Positions 8,351-17,053 of a stretch of DNA of 64,000 bases are shown here, piece by piece. The notes below the pieces were generated by a model, which was not told the origin of the DNA, did no database searches, and saw only the letters and a program-made list of their open reading frames with translations. Source of the stretch: Streptomyces toxytricini (GTDB taxonomy: Bacteria > Actinomycetota > Actinomycetes > Streptomycetales > Streptomycetaceae); assembly GCF_014649915.1 (NCBI RefSeq), contig NZ_BMTY01000003.1, forward strand, positions 323,553 to 387,552, in the 5' to 3' direction. The translations under genes were made by a program, and so were the position numbers. Within the stretch, counting starts at the first letter, position 1; every line of letters begins with the position of its first letter.

Positions 8351-9508
8351 ATGAGCCACGACAGCCACGAGCACCAGAGCTTCGAGACCCGCGCGATCCA
8401 CGCGGGGAACACCGCCGACCCGCTGACCGGCGCGGTCGTGCCCCCGATCTACCAGGTCTCCACGTACAAGCAGGACGGCGTGGGCGGCCTGCGAGGCGGC
8501 TACGAGTACAGCCGCAGCGCCAACCCGACCCGCACCGCGCTGGAGGAGAACCTCGCGGCGCTGGAGGGCGGCGTGCGCGGCCTGGCCTTCGCGTCCGGGC
8601 TCGCGGCGGAGGACTGCCTGCTGCGCACGCTGCTCGCGCCCGGCGACCACGTGGTCATCCCGAACGACGCCTACGGCGGCACGTTCCGCCTGTTCGCGAA
8701 GGTCGTCTCCCGCTGGGGCGTCGAGTGGTCGGTGGCCGACACCTCGGACCCGGACTCGGTGCGGGCCGCGATCACCCCGAAGACGAAGGCGATCTGGGTG
8801 GAGACCCCCTCCAACCCGCTGCTCGGCATCACCGACATCGCGGTGGTCGCGGACATCGCGCGCTCGGCCGGCGCGAAGCTCGTCGTCGACAACACGTTCG
8901 CCTCGCCCTACCTCCAGCAGCCCCTGGCGCTCGGCGCGGACGTCGTCGTGCACTCGCTGACGAAGTACATGGGCGGCCACTCCGACGTGGTCGGCGGCGC
9001 CCTGGTCACGGCCGACGCGGCGCTCGGCGAGGAACTCGCCTACCACCAGAACGCGATGGGCGCGGTGGCCGGCCCGTTCGACTCGTGGATCGTGCTGCGC
9101 GGCATCAAGACGCTGGCCGTGCGCATGGACCGGCACGCCGAGAACGCCGCGAAGGTCGCCGAGCTGCTCACCCGCCACCCGAAGGTCCACCGGGTGCTCT
9201 ACCCGGGCCTGCCCGACCACCCGGGCCACGAGGTCGCGGCCAAGCAGATGCGCAACTTCGGCGGCATGATCTCCTTCCGGGTGACCGGCGGCGAGGAGGC
9301 GGCGGTCGAGGTCTGCAACCGGGCGAAGCTGTTCACGCTCGGCGAGTCCCTCGGCGGCGTCGAGTCCCTGATCGAGCACCCGGGCCGCATGACGCACGCC
9401 TCGGTGGCCGGCTCGCTGCTGGAGGTGCCGGGCGACCTGGTGCGCCTGTCGGTCGGCATCGAGAACGCCGACGACCTCCTCGCGGACCTGACGCAGGCGC
9501 TGGGCTGA
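8351..9508 (+). CDS. metB: Cystathionine gamma-synthase
   Basis: The 385-residue PLP enzyme belongs to the Cys/Met metabolism family. Visible motifs are YEYSRSANPTR (phosphate and PLP binding), VVDNTFASPYLQ and HSLTKYMGGHSD, with the Schiff-base lysine near residue 201. The C-terminal SLGGVESLIEHPGRMTH block favours cystathionine synthase or lyase over O-acetylhomoserine sulfhydrylase. It should join an activated homoserine with cysteine to make cystathionine for methionine synthesis. A gamma-lyase role is the main alternative, because sequence cannot separate them well. It is a single gene with its own upstream region of 23-bp repeats. Confidence 0.9.
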   Translation: MSHDSHEHQSFETRAIHAGNTADPLTGAVVPPIYQVSTYKQDGVGGLRGGYEYSRSANPTRTALEENLAALEGGVRGLAFASGLAAEDCLLRTLLAPGDHVVIPNDAYGGTFRLFAKVVSRWGVEWSVADTSDPDSVRAAITPKTKAIWVETPSNPLLGITDIAVVADIARSAGAKLVVDNTFASPYLQQPLALGADVVVHSLTKYMGGHSDVVGGALVTADAALGEELAYHQNAMGAVAGPFDSWIVLRGIKTLAVRMDRHAENAAKVAELLTRHPKVHRVLYPGLPDHPGHEVAAKQMRNFGGMISFRVTGGEEAAVEVCNRAKLFTLGESLGGVESLIEHPGRMTHASVAGSLLEVPGDLVRLSVGIENADDLLADLTQALG

Positions 9509-9564
9509 CACCCGGCTCACGGGGCGCCCCCGCACCCGGCCCGGCGCCAGTCCGGGCCGGGTAC

Positions 9565-9800
9565 GACGGGTGCGGCGGCCACCACCGGCGGCGGCCACGC
9601 CCCGGGCGGCGGCCACGCCCCCCGGAGGCGGCGGCCACCAACCCGACGCGGCGGCCACCCCCTTGGCAGCGGCGGCTTTGAACTCGGGCGGCGGCCACCA
9701 ACCCCAACGCGGCGGCCACGCCCCCGGGCGGCTGCGGCCACCCCCTGGCAGCGGCGGCTTTGTACTCGGGCGGGGGCCATGCCCCCCGGAACCGGCGCCT
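9565..9800. repeat. GCGGCGGCCAC low-complexity repeat block
   Basis: GCGGCGGCCAC recurs about every 15-35 bp. It sits within a longer unit that ends CAGCGGCGGCTTTG and an ACTCGGGCGG variant, present twice (units starting near 9631 and 9697). It lies between two convergent genes, metB and the small membrane protein, and has no coding bias. Confidence 0.7.
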
Positions 9801-10050
9801 ACCACCCCTGCAGCGGTGGGGAGACCTCACTCGGCGGCAGTTCCCAGGGCCGGGCCAGGGACGCCCACACGGCGAACGCGGCCGCGGCGGCGAACAGCAG
9901 CGCCCAGCCGATCCGGCGCAGCACCCGGCGGCGCCGGACGAGCCGGTCCCCGCGGGCCGCGGCGGCGACGGCGAGCCCGGCCGGAACGGGCGGGCGCGGC
10001 CCCGCCAGCAGCCGCCTGACCTGCTCTTCCTTGCGGTCGGGGAAGCTCAC
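9799..10050 (-). CDS. Small single-pass membrane protein, partner of sigma factor
   Basis: The 83-residue protein starts at a GTG overlapping the stop of the upstream sigma-like gene by 4 bp, so the two are translationally coupled. About 45 basic cytoplasmic residues are followed by one transmembrane helix (WALLFAAAAAFAVWASLA) and a short outer tail. The position and topology suit a small anti-sigma-like or membrane-tethering partner, but no known anti-sigma domain is recognisable. The longer in-frame extension upstream is a shadow of the sigma gene. Confidence 0.7.
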   Translation of the reverse strand: MSFPDRKEEQVRRLLAGPRPPVPAGLAVAAAARGDRLVRRRRVLRRIGWALLFAAAAAFAVWASLARPWELPPSEVSPPLQGW

Positions 10051-10550
10051 GCGGCCTCCCGCTCCGGGCGCATCGCGGCGACGGCGCGGGCGGTCAGCGC
10101 CCGCATCCGGTCGACCGGCAGCCCCAGCTGCGCGGCCGCGACCTCCTCGGGCACGCCCTCGTGCACGCACAGCACCAGCGCGAGCCGCTCCTGCGGAGCG
10201 AGCCGCGCGAGGACGCCGGGGCCGCCGCGGTAGCGGCGGGCGGTGCGGGCATAGGCGGCGCACAGCTCGCGGCGGGTGTGGTCGTACGGGTCGTCGCCGC
10301 GGACCCGGCGCCAGTCGGCGTACGTACGGGCCAGCGCGCCCGCGAGGAGCCGCCGGGCGCCGGGGCAGCCGGAGCCGGCACCGGACCCGGACCCCGTACC
10401 ACCCCCGACACCGCCCCCGACCGCGTCCCCGGCCCCCGTGCCGGGCTCGGCGGTCAGCAGTACGGCGACGTGGAGGAGCCGCCCCGCCGCACCCGCGACG
10501 AAGGCCTCGAATTCGGCCCAGGGCCCCGATCGGCGGTCCACAGGAGACAT
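10047..10550 (-). CDS. SigE-type RNA polymerase sigma factor, divergent
   Basis: The 167-residue protein begins with FEAFVAGAAGRLLHVAVLLT, the region-2 start typical of the SigE family. It ends in a region-4 helix-turn-helix (LAPQERLALVLCVHEGVPEE...AAQLGLPVDRM). Between them the usual region-2 core is poor. A Gly/Ser-rich stretch (GGGVGGGTGSGSGAGSG, about residues 51-67) is inserted, so promoter recognition may be altered. The downstream gene overlaps by 4 bp and encodes a one-helix membrane protein. The ATG at 10550 begins the conserved part of the protein. Confidence 0.75.
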   Translation of the reverse strand: MSPVDRRSGPWAEFEAFVAGAAGRLLHVAVLLTAEPGTGAGDAVGGGVGGGTGSGSGAGSGCPGARRLLAGALARTYADWRRVRGDDPYDHTRRELCAAYARTARRYRGGPGVLARLAPQERLALVLCVHEGVPEEVAAAQLGLPVDRMRALTARAVAAMRPEREAA

Positions 10551-10788
10551 GGTGCGGGCAGCGCCACGGCCCCGGTCAAGGGGTCGGACGCCGCCGGAAG
10601 CCCGCGGCGGCCACCGACGGCGGGCCTGCGTCCGGGAGCCGGGCGGGTGCGCGCAAGAAGCGGGACGGGTGTGCCCGCGGGACGGGGCGGGTGCGGTCAA
10701 GGGACGGGACGGGGCGGGGCGGCCCAAGAGGCCGGCCCGTGGGCTCACGAGCCGGGACCGGTGCGCTCAAAAGGCCGGAGCTGCGTGC

Positions 10789-11310
10789 TCAGGAGGCCGG
10801 GCCGGCCTCGGAGACGCTGCCCATCAGCTCCGACAGGGAGCCGTTGAAGCGGGTGAGCAGCGTGGTGAAGGATTCGCGCTCCTCCTCGGTCCAGCCGTCG
10901 GTGACGCGGGCCATCAGCTCGCGGCGCGAGTGCCGGACCTCCTCCAGCCTGGCCAGCCCGCGCGGCGACAGTGCGAGGACGACGGCCCGCCCGTCCTCGG
11001 GGTGCGAGGTCCGCTTGACCAGGCCGGTGTCCACGAGCGGGGCGACCTGCCGGGTCACCGTCGAGGAGTCGATGCCCATGCCGCACGCGAGCGCCTTGAC
11101 GCCCATCGGGCCTTCCAGGTCGAGCCGGTTCAGCAGCAGGTACGCGGCGCGGTCCATCGAGTTGCGGGCCTGCCCGACCCCGCCGAGGCGGGTCTGCTCG
11201 GCGCGGCGCGCGAATACGGCCACCTGGTGCTGGAGCGCGTCCAGGAGACCGGCGTCGGCGGGCGTCTCGGCCACCGCGGGCAGGTCGGAATTGGCCGGGT
11301 TGGAAGGCAT
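10789..11310 (-). CDS. MarR-family transcriptional regulator
   Basis: The 173-residue protein has a winged helix-turn-helix. The recognition helix lies in VKALACGMGIDSSTVTRQVA, and the wing follows at KRTSHPEDGRAVVLALSPRG. MarR proteins are dimeric repressors released by small ligands or oxidation. It is divergent from ilvA across 282 bp. That spacer contains repeats of CGGTACG around 11400-11440 but no clean palindrome, so no target can be named. The ATG at 11310 has only a weak ribosome site. The 238-bp spacer downstream (10551-10788) holds GGGACGGG-type low complexity and nothing else. Confidence 0.9.
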   Translation of the reverse strand: MPSNPANSDLPAVAETPADAGLLDALQHQVAVFARRAEQTRLGGVGQARNSMDRAAYLLLNRLDLEGPMGVKALACGMGIDSSTVTRQVAPLVDTGLVKRTSHPEDGRAVVLALSPRGLARLEEVRHSRRELMARVTDGWTEEERESFTTLLTRFNGSLSELMGSVSEAGPAS

Positions 11311-11592
11311 GGCCGTGTGCTCTCTTCACGTGGGGCCGACAAGGATGGGGGACAGAGTACGCGGCGCCGCGGCGGCTCGTACGCCCCGTGGAAGAACTGA
11401 TACGACCGGTACGAAGCCGGTACGGACCAACCCCGCGAAGCCGTCCCGCATGGCCGGATTTCGCCCCTTGTACGCCCTGTGCCGGGTACGCCCCTGGGGC
11501 CACCCCGGCCGCGTCCCCCACCGCACCTGCACCGCCCCTCCGGGCGATCCGGGGCGTACGCCGCGATCCGCGCGGGCTGCGAGACTGGGCCC

Positions 11593-12825
11593 ATGAACTA
11601 CCGCGTGCCCCAGCCCGTCCCGCAGGTCATCCTCGACGACGTACGGGGGGCGCAGAAGATGCTCTCGGGCGTCTCCCGGGTCACGCCGATGGAAGGCAGC
11701 CGGCACCTCTCCGCGCTCACCGGCTCTCCGGTCCACCTCAAGTGCGAGAACCTCCAGCGGACCGGCTCCTTCAAGCTTCGCGGCGCCTACGTCCGCATCG
11801 CCGGCCTGCGCCCCGAGCAGCGGGCCGCGGGCGTCGTCGCGGCCAGTGCCGGCAACCACGCGCAGGGCGTCGCCCTGGCCTCCTCCCTCCTCGGCGTCCA
11901 CGCGACCGTGTACATGCCGGTCGGGGCGCCGCTGCCGAAGGTCGCGGCCACCCAGGAGTACGGGGCCGACGTACGCCTGCACGGCCAGGTCGTCGACGAG
12001 ACCCTGGCCGCGGCCCAGGACCACGCCGAGCGCACGGGCGCCGTCTTCATCCACCCCTTCGACCACCGGGACGTCATCGCCGGCCAGGGCACCCTGGGCC
12101 TGGAGGTCCTGGAGCAGTGCCCGGAGGTCCGCACGATCCTCGTCGGCATCGGCGGCGGCGGACTCGCCGCGGGCATCGCCATCGCGGTCAAGGCGCTGCG
12201 CCCCGACGTGAAGGTGATCGGGGTGCAGGCGGCGGGCGCGGCCGCGTACCCGCCCTCGCTGCGCGCGGGCCACCCCGTCGCGATCGACAGCCCGACCACG
12301 ATGGCCGACGGCATCAAGGTGGGCCGCCCCGGCGACATCCCCTTCCAGATCATCGCGGAGCTCCTCGACGACGTCCGCACCGTCACCGAGGACCAGCTCT
12401 CCAGCGCCCTGCTGCTGTGCCTGGAGCGCGCCAAGCTGGTCGTCGAGCCTGCCGGCTGCGCCCCGGTGGCGGCGCTGCTCGCCGAGCCGGAGCGGTACGC
12501 GGACGGGCCGGTCGTGGCCGTCCTGTCCGGCGGGAACGTCGACCCGCTGCTGCTCCAGCGGATCCTGCGGCACGGCATGGCCGCGGCGGGCCGCTACCTG
12601 TCGCTGCGGCTGCGGGTCGCCGACCGCCCGGGCGCGCTGGCGGGGCTGCTGGCGGTGCTGTCGGACACCGACGCGAACGTGCTCGACGTCAGCCACGTCC
12701 GCACCGATCCGCGGCTGGGGCTGGCGGAGGTCGAGGTGGAGCTGCACCTGGAGACGAAGGGCCCGGAGCACTGCGCGGCGGTCGCGCGGGCGCTGCACGG
12801 GGCGGGGTACGCGGTCATCGGCTGA
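11593..12825 (+). CDS. ilvA: Threonine ammonia-lyase (threonine dehydratase)
   Basis: The 410-residue PLP enzyme has the lysine motif RTGSFKLRGA near residue 57, SAGNHAQGVA and a glycine loop GIGGGGLAAG near residue 188. The C-terminal 80 residues form an ACT-like domain (SLRLRVADRPGALAGLLAVL). It deaminates threonine to 2-oxobutanoate. The single ACT-type tail and length match the short catabolic or Bacillus-like form; whether it serves isoleucine synthesis or threonine breakdown cannot be decided. The ATG at 11593 begins the conserved protein; an upstream in-frame extension is proline-rich and non-conserved in character. Confidence 0.92.
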   Translation: MNYRVPQPVPQVILDDVRGAQKMLSGVSRVTPMEGSRHLSALTGSPVHLKCENLQRTGSFKLRGAYVRIAGLRPEQRAAGVVAASAGNHAQGVALASSLLGVHATVYMPVGAPLPKVAATQEYGADVRLHGQVVDETLAAAQDHAERTGAVFIHPFDHRDVIAGQGTLGLEVLEQCPEVRTILVGIGGGGLAAGIAIAVKALRPDVKVIGVQAAGAAAYPPSLRAGHPVAIDSPTTMADGIKVGRPGDIPFQIIAELLDDVRTVTEDQLSSALLLCLERAKLVVEPAGCAPVAALLAEPERYADGPVVAVLSGGNVDPLLLQRILRHGMAAAGRYLSLRLRVADRPGALAGLLAVLSDTDANVLDVSHVRTDPRLGLAEVEVELHLETKGPEHCAAVARALHGAGYAVIG

Positions 12826-12978
12826 CGCGCGGTCATCCGCTGACCGCGGCGCGGAGGCCACGCCCCGCCCGCCCGTCCCGGGTCGACGGGTTCGCGGGAA
12901 CCGCGCGCGGAAAGGCCACCGCCACCCTAGGCTTTGCGGGGGAAAGCACCGACTCCGCTCCGCACGGGGAGGACCTTC

Positions 12979-14061
12979 ATGCCGGGCGCCATCTACGCCG
13001 AAGGCCTGGTGAAGACCTTCGGTGAGGTACGGGCACTGGACGGCGTCGACCTCGACGTGCCGCAGGGCACGGTCCTGGGCCTGCTCGGTCCGAACGGGGC
13101 GGGCAAGACGACGGCCGTCCGCTGCCTGACCACCCTCCTGCGGCCGGATGCCGGCCGGGCCGTCGTCGCCGGTGTCGACGTCCTCAAGCACCCTGACGAG
13201 GTGCGCCGCTCCATCGGCCTGTCCGGCCAGTTCGCGGCCGTCGACGAGTACCTCACCGGCCGCGAGAACCTCCGCATGGTCGGCCGGCTCTACCAGATGG
13301 GCGCCCGGGAGGCGAAGGCGCGCGCGGACGAGCTGCTCGACCGCTTCCGCCTTGCGGACGCCGCCGACCGGATCGCGAAGACGTACTCCGGCGGCATGCG
13401 CCGGCGCCTGGACCTGGCGGCCGCGCTCGTCGTCCGGCCGCCCGTGATGTTCATGGACGAGCCGACGACCGGCCTGGACCCGCGCAACCGCCAGCAGCTG
13501 TGGGACGTCATCCAGGAGCTCGTGGCGGGCGGCACGACCCTGCTCCTGACCACCCAGTACCTGGAGGAGGCCGACCACCTCGCGCACGACATCGCGGTGG
13601 TCGACCACGGCCGGGTCATCGCGCGCGGCACCTCCGACCAGCTCAAGGCGCGGACGGGCGGGGAGCGCGTCGAGGTCGTCGTCCACGACCGGGAGCGCAT
13701 CGGCGAGGCGCGGTCCGTGCTGGCCGGTTTCGGGGAGGGCGGCACGACGTACGAGGAGCACACCCGCAAGCTGACGGTCCCCGTCTCCGGCGGCGCCCGG
13801 CTGCTCGCGGAGGTGATCCGCGAGCTGGACGCCCGCGGTATCGAGATCGACGACATCGCCCTGCGGCGGCCCACCCTGGACGACGTGTTCATCTCCCTGA
13901 CGGGCCACGCGGCCGCCTTGAACGGCGAGGGCGGCGGGGGCGGCGCAAACGGCGGGAACGGCGGGAGGGACGAAGCCGGAGCGGACGACAGGACCAGGAC
14001 GGCCGGCGGGCCCGGCGCGCCGGTCCCGGACGCCGCGGCGGGCGGGAAGTGGTCGGAGTGA
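12979..14061 (+). CDS. DrrA-type ABC transporter ATP-binding protein
   Basis: The 360-residue protein has Walker A GPNGAGKTTA (near residue 38), signature YSGGMRRRL and Walker B VMFMDEPTTGLD. It is followed by the C-terminal extension of the daunorubicin-resistance (DrrA) family. The last 50 residues are Gly/Asp-rich low complexity. It should energise efflux through the permease encoded next, whose GTG overlaps its stop by 4 bp. The substrate is unknown; no antibiotic cluster is nearby, so a general drug or lipid exporter is likeliest. Confidence 0.93.
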   Translation: MPGAIYAEGLVKTFGEVRALDGVDLDVPQGTVLGLLGPNGAGKTTAVRCLTTLLRPDAGRAVVAGVDVLKHPDEVRRSIGLSGQFAAVDEYLTGRENLRMVGRLYQMGAREAKARADELLDRFRLADAADRIAKTYSGGMRRRLDLAAALVVRPPVMFMDEPTTGLDPRNRQQLWDVIQELVAGGTTLLLTTQYLEEADHLAHDIAVVDHGRVIARGTSDQLKARTGGERVEVVVHDRERIGEARSVLAGFGEGGTTYEEHTRKLTVPVSGGARLLAEVIRELDARGIEIDDIALRRPTLDDVFISLTGHAAALNGEGGGGGANGGNGGRDEAGADDRTRTAGGPGAPVPDAAAGGKWSE

Positions 14062-14849
14062 GCAGCCTGAGCGACTCCCTGGTCATCGCGCAGAGGAACG
14101 TCCTCCGCCTGACCCGGATTCCCGAAATGGTCGTCTTCGGCCTGGTCCAGCCCATCATGTTCGTGGTGCTGTTCAGCTTCGTCTTCGGCGGCTCGATGAT
14201 GATCGGCGGCTCGACGAGCGCCGCCGGCTACCGCGAGTTCCTGATGGCGGGCATCTTCGCCCAGACCGTCACCTTCGCCACGGCCGGCGCGGGCGCGGGC
14301 ATCGCCGACGACATGCACAAGGGCCTGATCGACCGGTTCCGCTCCCTGCCGATGGCGCGCGGCGCGGTCCTCACCGGCCGCACCCTCGCCGACCTGGCGC
14401 AGACCACCCTCACCCTCGGGGTCCTCGCGGTCGTCGCGCTGCTGGTCGGCTGGCGCATCCACGAGGGCATCCCCAAGGCACTCCTGGCCTTCGCGCTCCT
14501 GCTCCTCCTCGGCTACGCGTTCTCCTGGATCGGCGCCCTGATCGGCCTGACCGTGCGCACGCCGGAGGCCGCCACCTCCGGGGGACTGATCTGGCTCTTC
14601 CCGGTGACGTTCGTGTCGAACGCCTTCGTGCCCACCGAGAACATGGCGGGCTGGCTCCAGCCCATCGCCGAGTGGAACCCGTTCAGCGCGACCGTCCAGG
14701 CCTGCCGCGAGCTCTTCGGCAACCCGGGCGTGTCGCCGTCCGACGCGTGGCCGATGGAGCACCCGGTGGCGGCGTCGGTGCTGTGGTCGGTGCTGATCGT
14801 CGCGGTGTTCCGCACGCTGGCGGTGCGCAAGTACCGCCGCGCGGAGTGA
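14058..14849 (+). CDS. DrrB-type ABC-2 transporter permease
   Basis: The 263-residue membrane protein has about six hydrophobic segments, for example VFGLVQPIMFVVLFSFVFGG, LGVLAVVALLVGW and ALLAFALLLLLGYAFSWIGA. The ABC-2 block is near GGLIWLFPVTFVSNAFVPTENM. I chose the GTG at 14058 because it overlaps the ATPase stop as GTGA; another in-frame GTG lies 9 bp upstream. With the upstream ATPase it forms a two-gene exporter operon, closed by a hairpin downstream. Confidence 0.9.
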   Translation: MSSLSDSLVIAQRNVLRLTRIPEMVVFGLVQPIMFVVLFSFVFGGSMMIGGSTSAAGYREFLMAGIFAQTVTFATAGAGAGIADDMHKGLIDRFRSLPMARGAVLTGRTLADLAQTTLTLGVLAVVALLVGWRIHEGIPKALLAFALLLLLGYAFSWIGALIGLTVRTPEAATSGGLIWLFPVTFVSNAFVPTENMAGWLQPIAEWNPFSATVQACRELFGNPGVSPSDAWPMEHPVAASVLWSVLIVAVFRTLAVRKYRRAE

Positions 14850-14867
14850 GCCCCGGGCCCGGAACGC

Positions 14868-14903
14868 CGGAGCCCCCCGGGACGGACGTCCGAGGGGGCT
14901 CCG
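14868..14903. terminator. Bidirectional terminator between exporter operon and greA
   Basis: Perfect 10-bp arms CGGAGCCCCC and complement lie between convergent genes. Confidence 0.8.
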
Positions 14904-14930
14904 ACACAAGGCCGGCGGGCGGGTTGCCGA

Positions 14931-15428
14931 TCAGCCGGTGAAGGGCTTGACGTCGAGGATCTTGACCATGGCCGTCTTGCCGTTCGGCAGCTCGTAGTCG
15001 GCCTCCTCGCCGATCTTCTTCCCGAGCACGCCGGCACCGAGCGGCGACTGCGGGGAGTACGTCTCGATGTCCCCCGACGCGTACTCGCGGGAGGCCAGCA
15101 GGAAGGACATCGTGTCGTCCTCGTCGCCGTCGAAGGCGATCGTGACGACGGTGCCGGGGGCGACCTCGCCGTCGCTGGCCGGGGCCGTGCCGACCTTCGC
15201 GTTCTCCAGCAGCTGCGTCAGCTGGCGGACGCGGAGCTCCTGCTTGCCCTGCTCCTCCTTGGCCGCGTGGTAACCGCCGTTCTCGCGCAGGTCGCCCTCC
15301 TCGCGGGCGGCTGCGATCTTCGCTGCGATCTCCGTGCGGGCGGGACCAGAGAGGTAGTCCAGCTCGGCCTTCAGCTGGTCGTACGCCGCCTGGGTCAGCC
15401 AGGTGACGCTGTCGCTCGTCTGGGTCAC
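14931..15428 (-). CDS. greA: Transcription elongation factor GreA
   Basis: The 165-residue protein has an N-terminal coiled coil carrying the acidic tip (AAREEGDLRENGGYHAAKE, about residues 41-59). A C-terminal FKBP-like domain ends PNGKTAMVKILDVKPF. GreA enters the RNA polymerase secondary channel and stimulates cleavage of backtracked RNA. The start is a GTG at 15428 behind GAGGAGC. Neighbours mca and DUF4307 are in the usual Streptomyces order. Confidence 0.96.
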   Translation of the reverse strand: MTQTSDSVTWLTQAAYDQLKAELDYLSGPARTEIAAKIAAAREEGDLRENGGYHAAKEEQGKQELRVRQLTQLLENAKVGTAPASDGEVAPGTVVTIAFDGDEDDTMSFLLASREYASGDIETYSPQSPLGAGVLGKKIGEEADYELPNGKTAMVKILDVKPFTG

Positions 15429-15629
15429 GGGTGCTCCTCGTCGGTACAGGGGACTGCTTGTCCGCCGGTGGCGGGCGAAACCACGAGCCTAACAATTCGG
15501 GAAGAAAAGGGGGAGGACACCGTGTGTATGAAGTGTGTCATCGGCCCTGTGAGCAGGAAAGTGTCCGGACGGACGTCCGAACGGGGCCGCGGGCGCCGGC
15601 CGGAAGCGGAGGCGCAGCCGGGAGGGGGA

Positions 15630-16043
15630 TCAGCCCGCGGAGCCGGCCGCCTGGCAGCCCACCAGCTCGACCGCCGTCGCGCGCGCGGTCGTCTTCAGCG
15701 ACACCAGCTCGTCCACCCGCGACGCCTCCTGCGGGAAGGTGAAGTCCGCCCGGCCCACCTCGGTGTGGTCGCGGTCCTGGGAGAGCAGGGTGCACACCCC
15801 GGCGACCGAGGCGTCCTTGCGGACCTCCAGGTGCACCTTCACCTCGGAGTCCGACACCACCTGGAACTTGATCACCTCGGCGCTGACCGTCTGCCCGGCG
15901 ACGTAGCCCCAGCCGATCCAGCCGACCACGGCCAGCAGCGCGACCCCCAGCACCGAGCCGGCGATCTTCAGCCTGCGGTCCGCACGCTCGTCCGCCGACC
16001 GGCCGTAGCGGCCCTCGGGCAGTCCCTCGCGCACGGTGCTCAT
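15630..16043 (-). CDS. DUF4307 membrane protein
   Basis: The 137-residue protein has a short basic N-terminus, one transmembrane helix (GSVLGVALLAVVGWIGWGYVAG, about residues 29-50) and an extracytoplasmic beta-rich domain with two cysteines. This matches the DUF4307 family, which is regularly found beside mca in actinomycetes. Function is unknown. It is divergent from mca across 122 bp, so the two may share control. A 201-bp spacer separates it from greA downstream. Confidence 0.88.
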   Translation of the reverse strand: MSTVREGLPEGRYGRSADERADRRLKIAGSVLGVALLAVVGWIGWGYVAGQTVSAEVIKFQVVSDSEVKVHLEVRKDASVAGVCTLLSQDRDHTEVGRADFTFPQEASRVDELVSLKTTARATAVELVGCQAAGSAG

Positions 16044-16165
16044 GATCGTTCCTTCCGGGAAGCCGGGCGGGCGCTGAATTTTCCGGTCTCACCCCGGAAT
16101 TTTTCCACCCCCCGGTTCGGTCACTATAGAAGCCGTCCGCCTGACGAATCACAGAGGATCCTGTC

Positions 16166-17053
16166 TTGACCGAGCAGCTGCGACTGATGGCCGTCCACGC
16201 GCACCCCGACGACGAGTCGAGCAAGGGCGCGGCCACGATGGCCAAGTACGTGTCCGAGGGGGTGCCCGTGCTGGTCGTGACCTGCACCGGCGGCGAGCGC
16301 GGCTCGATCCTGAACCCCAAGCTCCAGGGTGACAAGTACATCGAGGAGAACATCCACGAGGTCCGCGCCAAGGAGATGGAGGAGGCCCGCCAGATCCTCG
16401 GCGTCGAGCAGGAGTGGCTCGGCTACGTCGACTCCGGCCTCCCGGAGGGCGACCCGCTGCCCCCGCTGCCCGAGGGCTGCTTCGCCCTGGAGGACGTCGA
16501 CGAGGCGGCCGGCCGCCTGGTGAAGAAGATCCGCGCCTTCCGGCCGCAGGTCATCACCACGTACGACGAGAACGGCGGATACCCGCACCCCGACCACATC
16601 ATGACCCACAAGATCACGATGGTGGCGTTCGACGGCGCGGCCGACACCGAGAAGTACCCGGAGGACGAGTTCGGCCCGGCCTTCCAGCCGCAGAAGCTCT
16701 ACTACAACCAGGGCTTCAACAAGCCGCGCACCATCGCCCTGCACGAGGCGCTGCTCGCCCGCGGCATGGAGTCCCCGTACGGCGAGTGGCTGGAGCGCTG
16801 GAAGGAGTTCGAGCGCACCGAGCGGACGCTCACCACGCACGTGCCGTGCGCCGACTTCTTCGAGATCCGCGACAAGGCGCTCATCGCGCACGCCACGCAG
16901 ATCGACCCGGACGGCGGCTGGTTCCGCGTCCCCATGGAGATCCAGAGGGAGGTCTGGCCCACCGAGGAGTACGAGCTCGCGAAGTCCCTCGTCGACACCT
17001 CCCTCCCCGAGTCCGACCTCTTCGCGGGCATCCGGGAGAATGTCCCGTCATGA
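16166..17053 (+). CDS. mca: Mycothiol S-conjugate amidase
   Basis: The 295-residue PIG-L family deacetylase has zinc motifs AVHAHPDDES near residue 9 and GYPHPDHIMTH near residue 144. Mca hydrolyses mycothiol conjugates of electrophiles to a mercapturic acid, for export, plus GlcN-inositol. The start is a TTG at 16166 giving MTEQLRLMAVHAHPDDE, behind AGAGGA. The next ATG is seven codons inside and would remove part of the first beta strand. The downstream small membrane protein overlaps by 4 bp. A possible -10 hexamer TATAGA lies at about 16124. Confidence 0.93.
   Translation: MTEQLRLMAVHAHPDDESSKGAATMAKYVSEGVPVLVVTCTGGERGSILNPKLQGDKYIEENIHEVRAKEMEEARQILGVEQEWLGYVDSGLPEGDPLPPLPEGCFALEDVDEAAGRLVKKIRAFRPQVITTYDENGGYPHPDHIMTHKITMVAFDGAADTEKYPEDEFGPAFQPQKLYYNQGFNKPRTIALHEALLARGMESPYGEWLERWKEFERTERTLTTHVPCADFFEIRDKALIAHATQIDPDGGWFRVPMEIQREVWPTEEYELAKSLVDTSLPESDLFAGIRENVPS

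Noticed and set aside
11326..13908. 860-codon minus-strand open frame across ilvA and the ABC ATPase
   Set aside because: Spans two well-supported plus-strand genes and has no recognisable domain; codon bias belongs to the opposite strand.
16096..16117. SigR-type promoter (GGAAT then GTT) ahead of mca
   Set aside because: GGAAT and GTT are present but only 14 bases apart, short of the 18-19 bases expected for thiol-stress SigR promoters.
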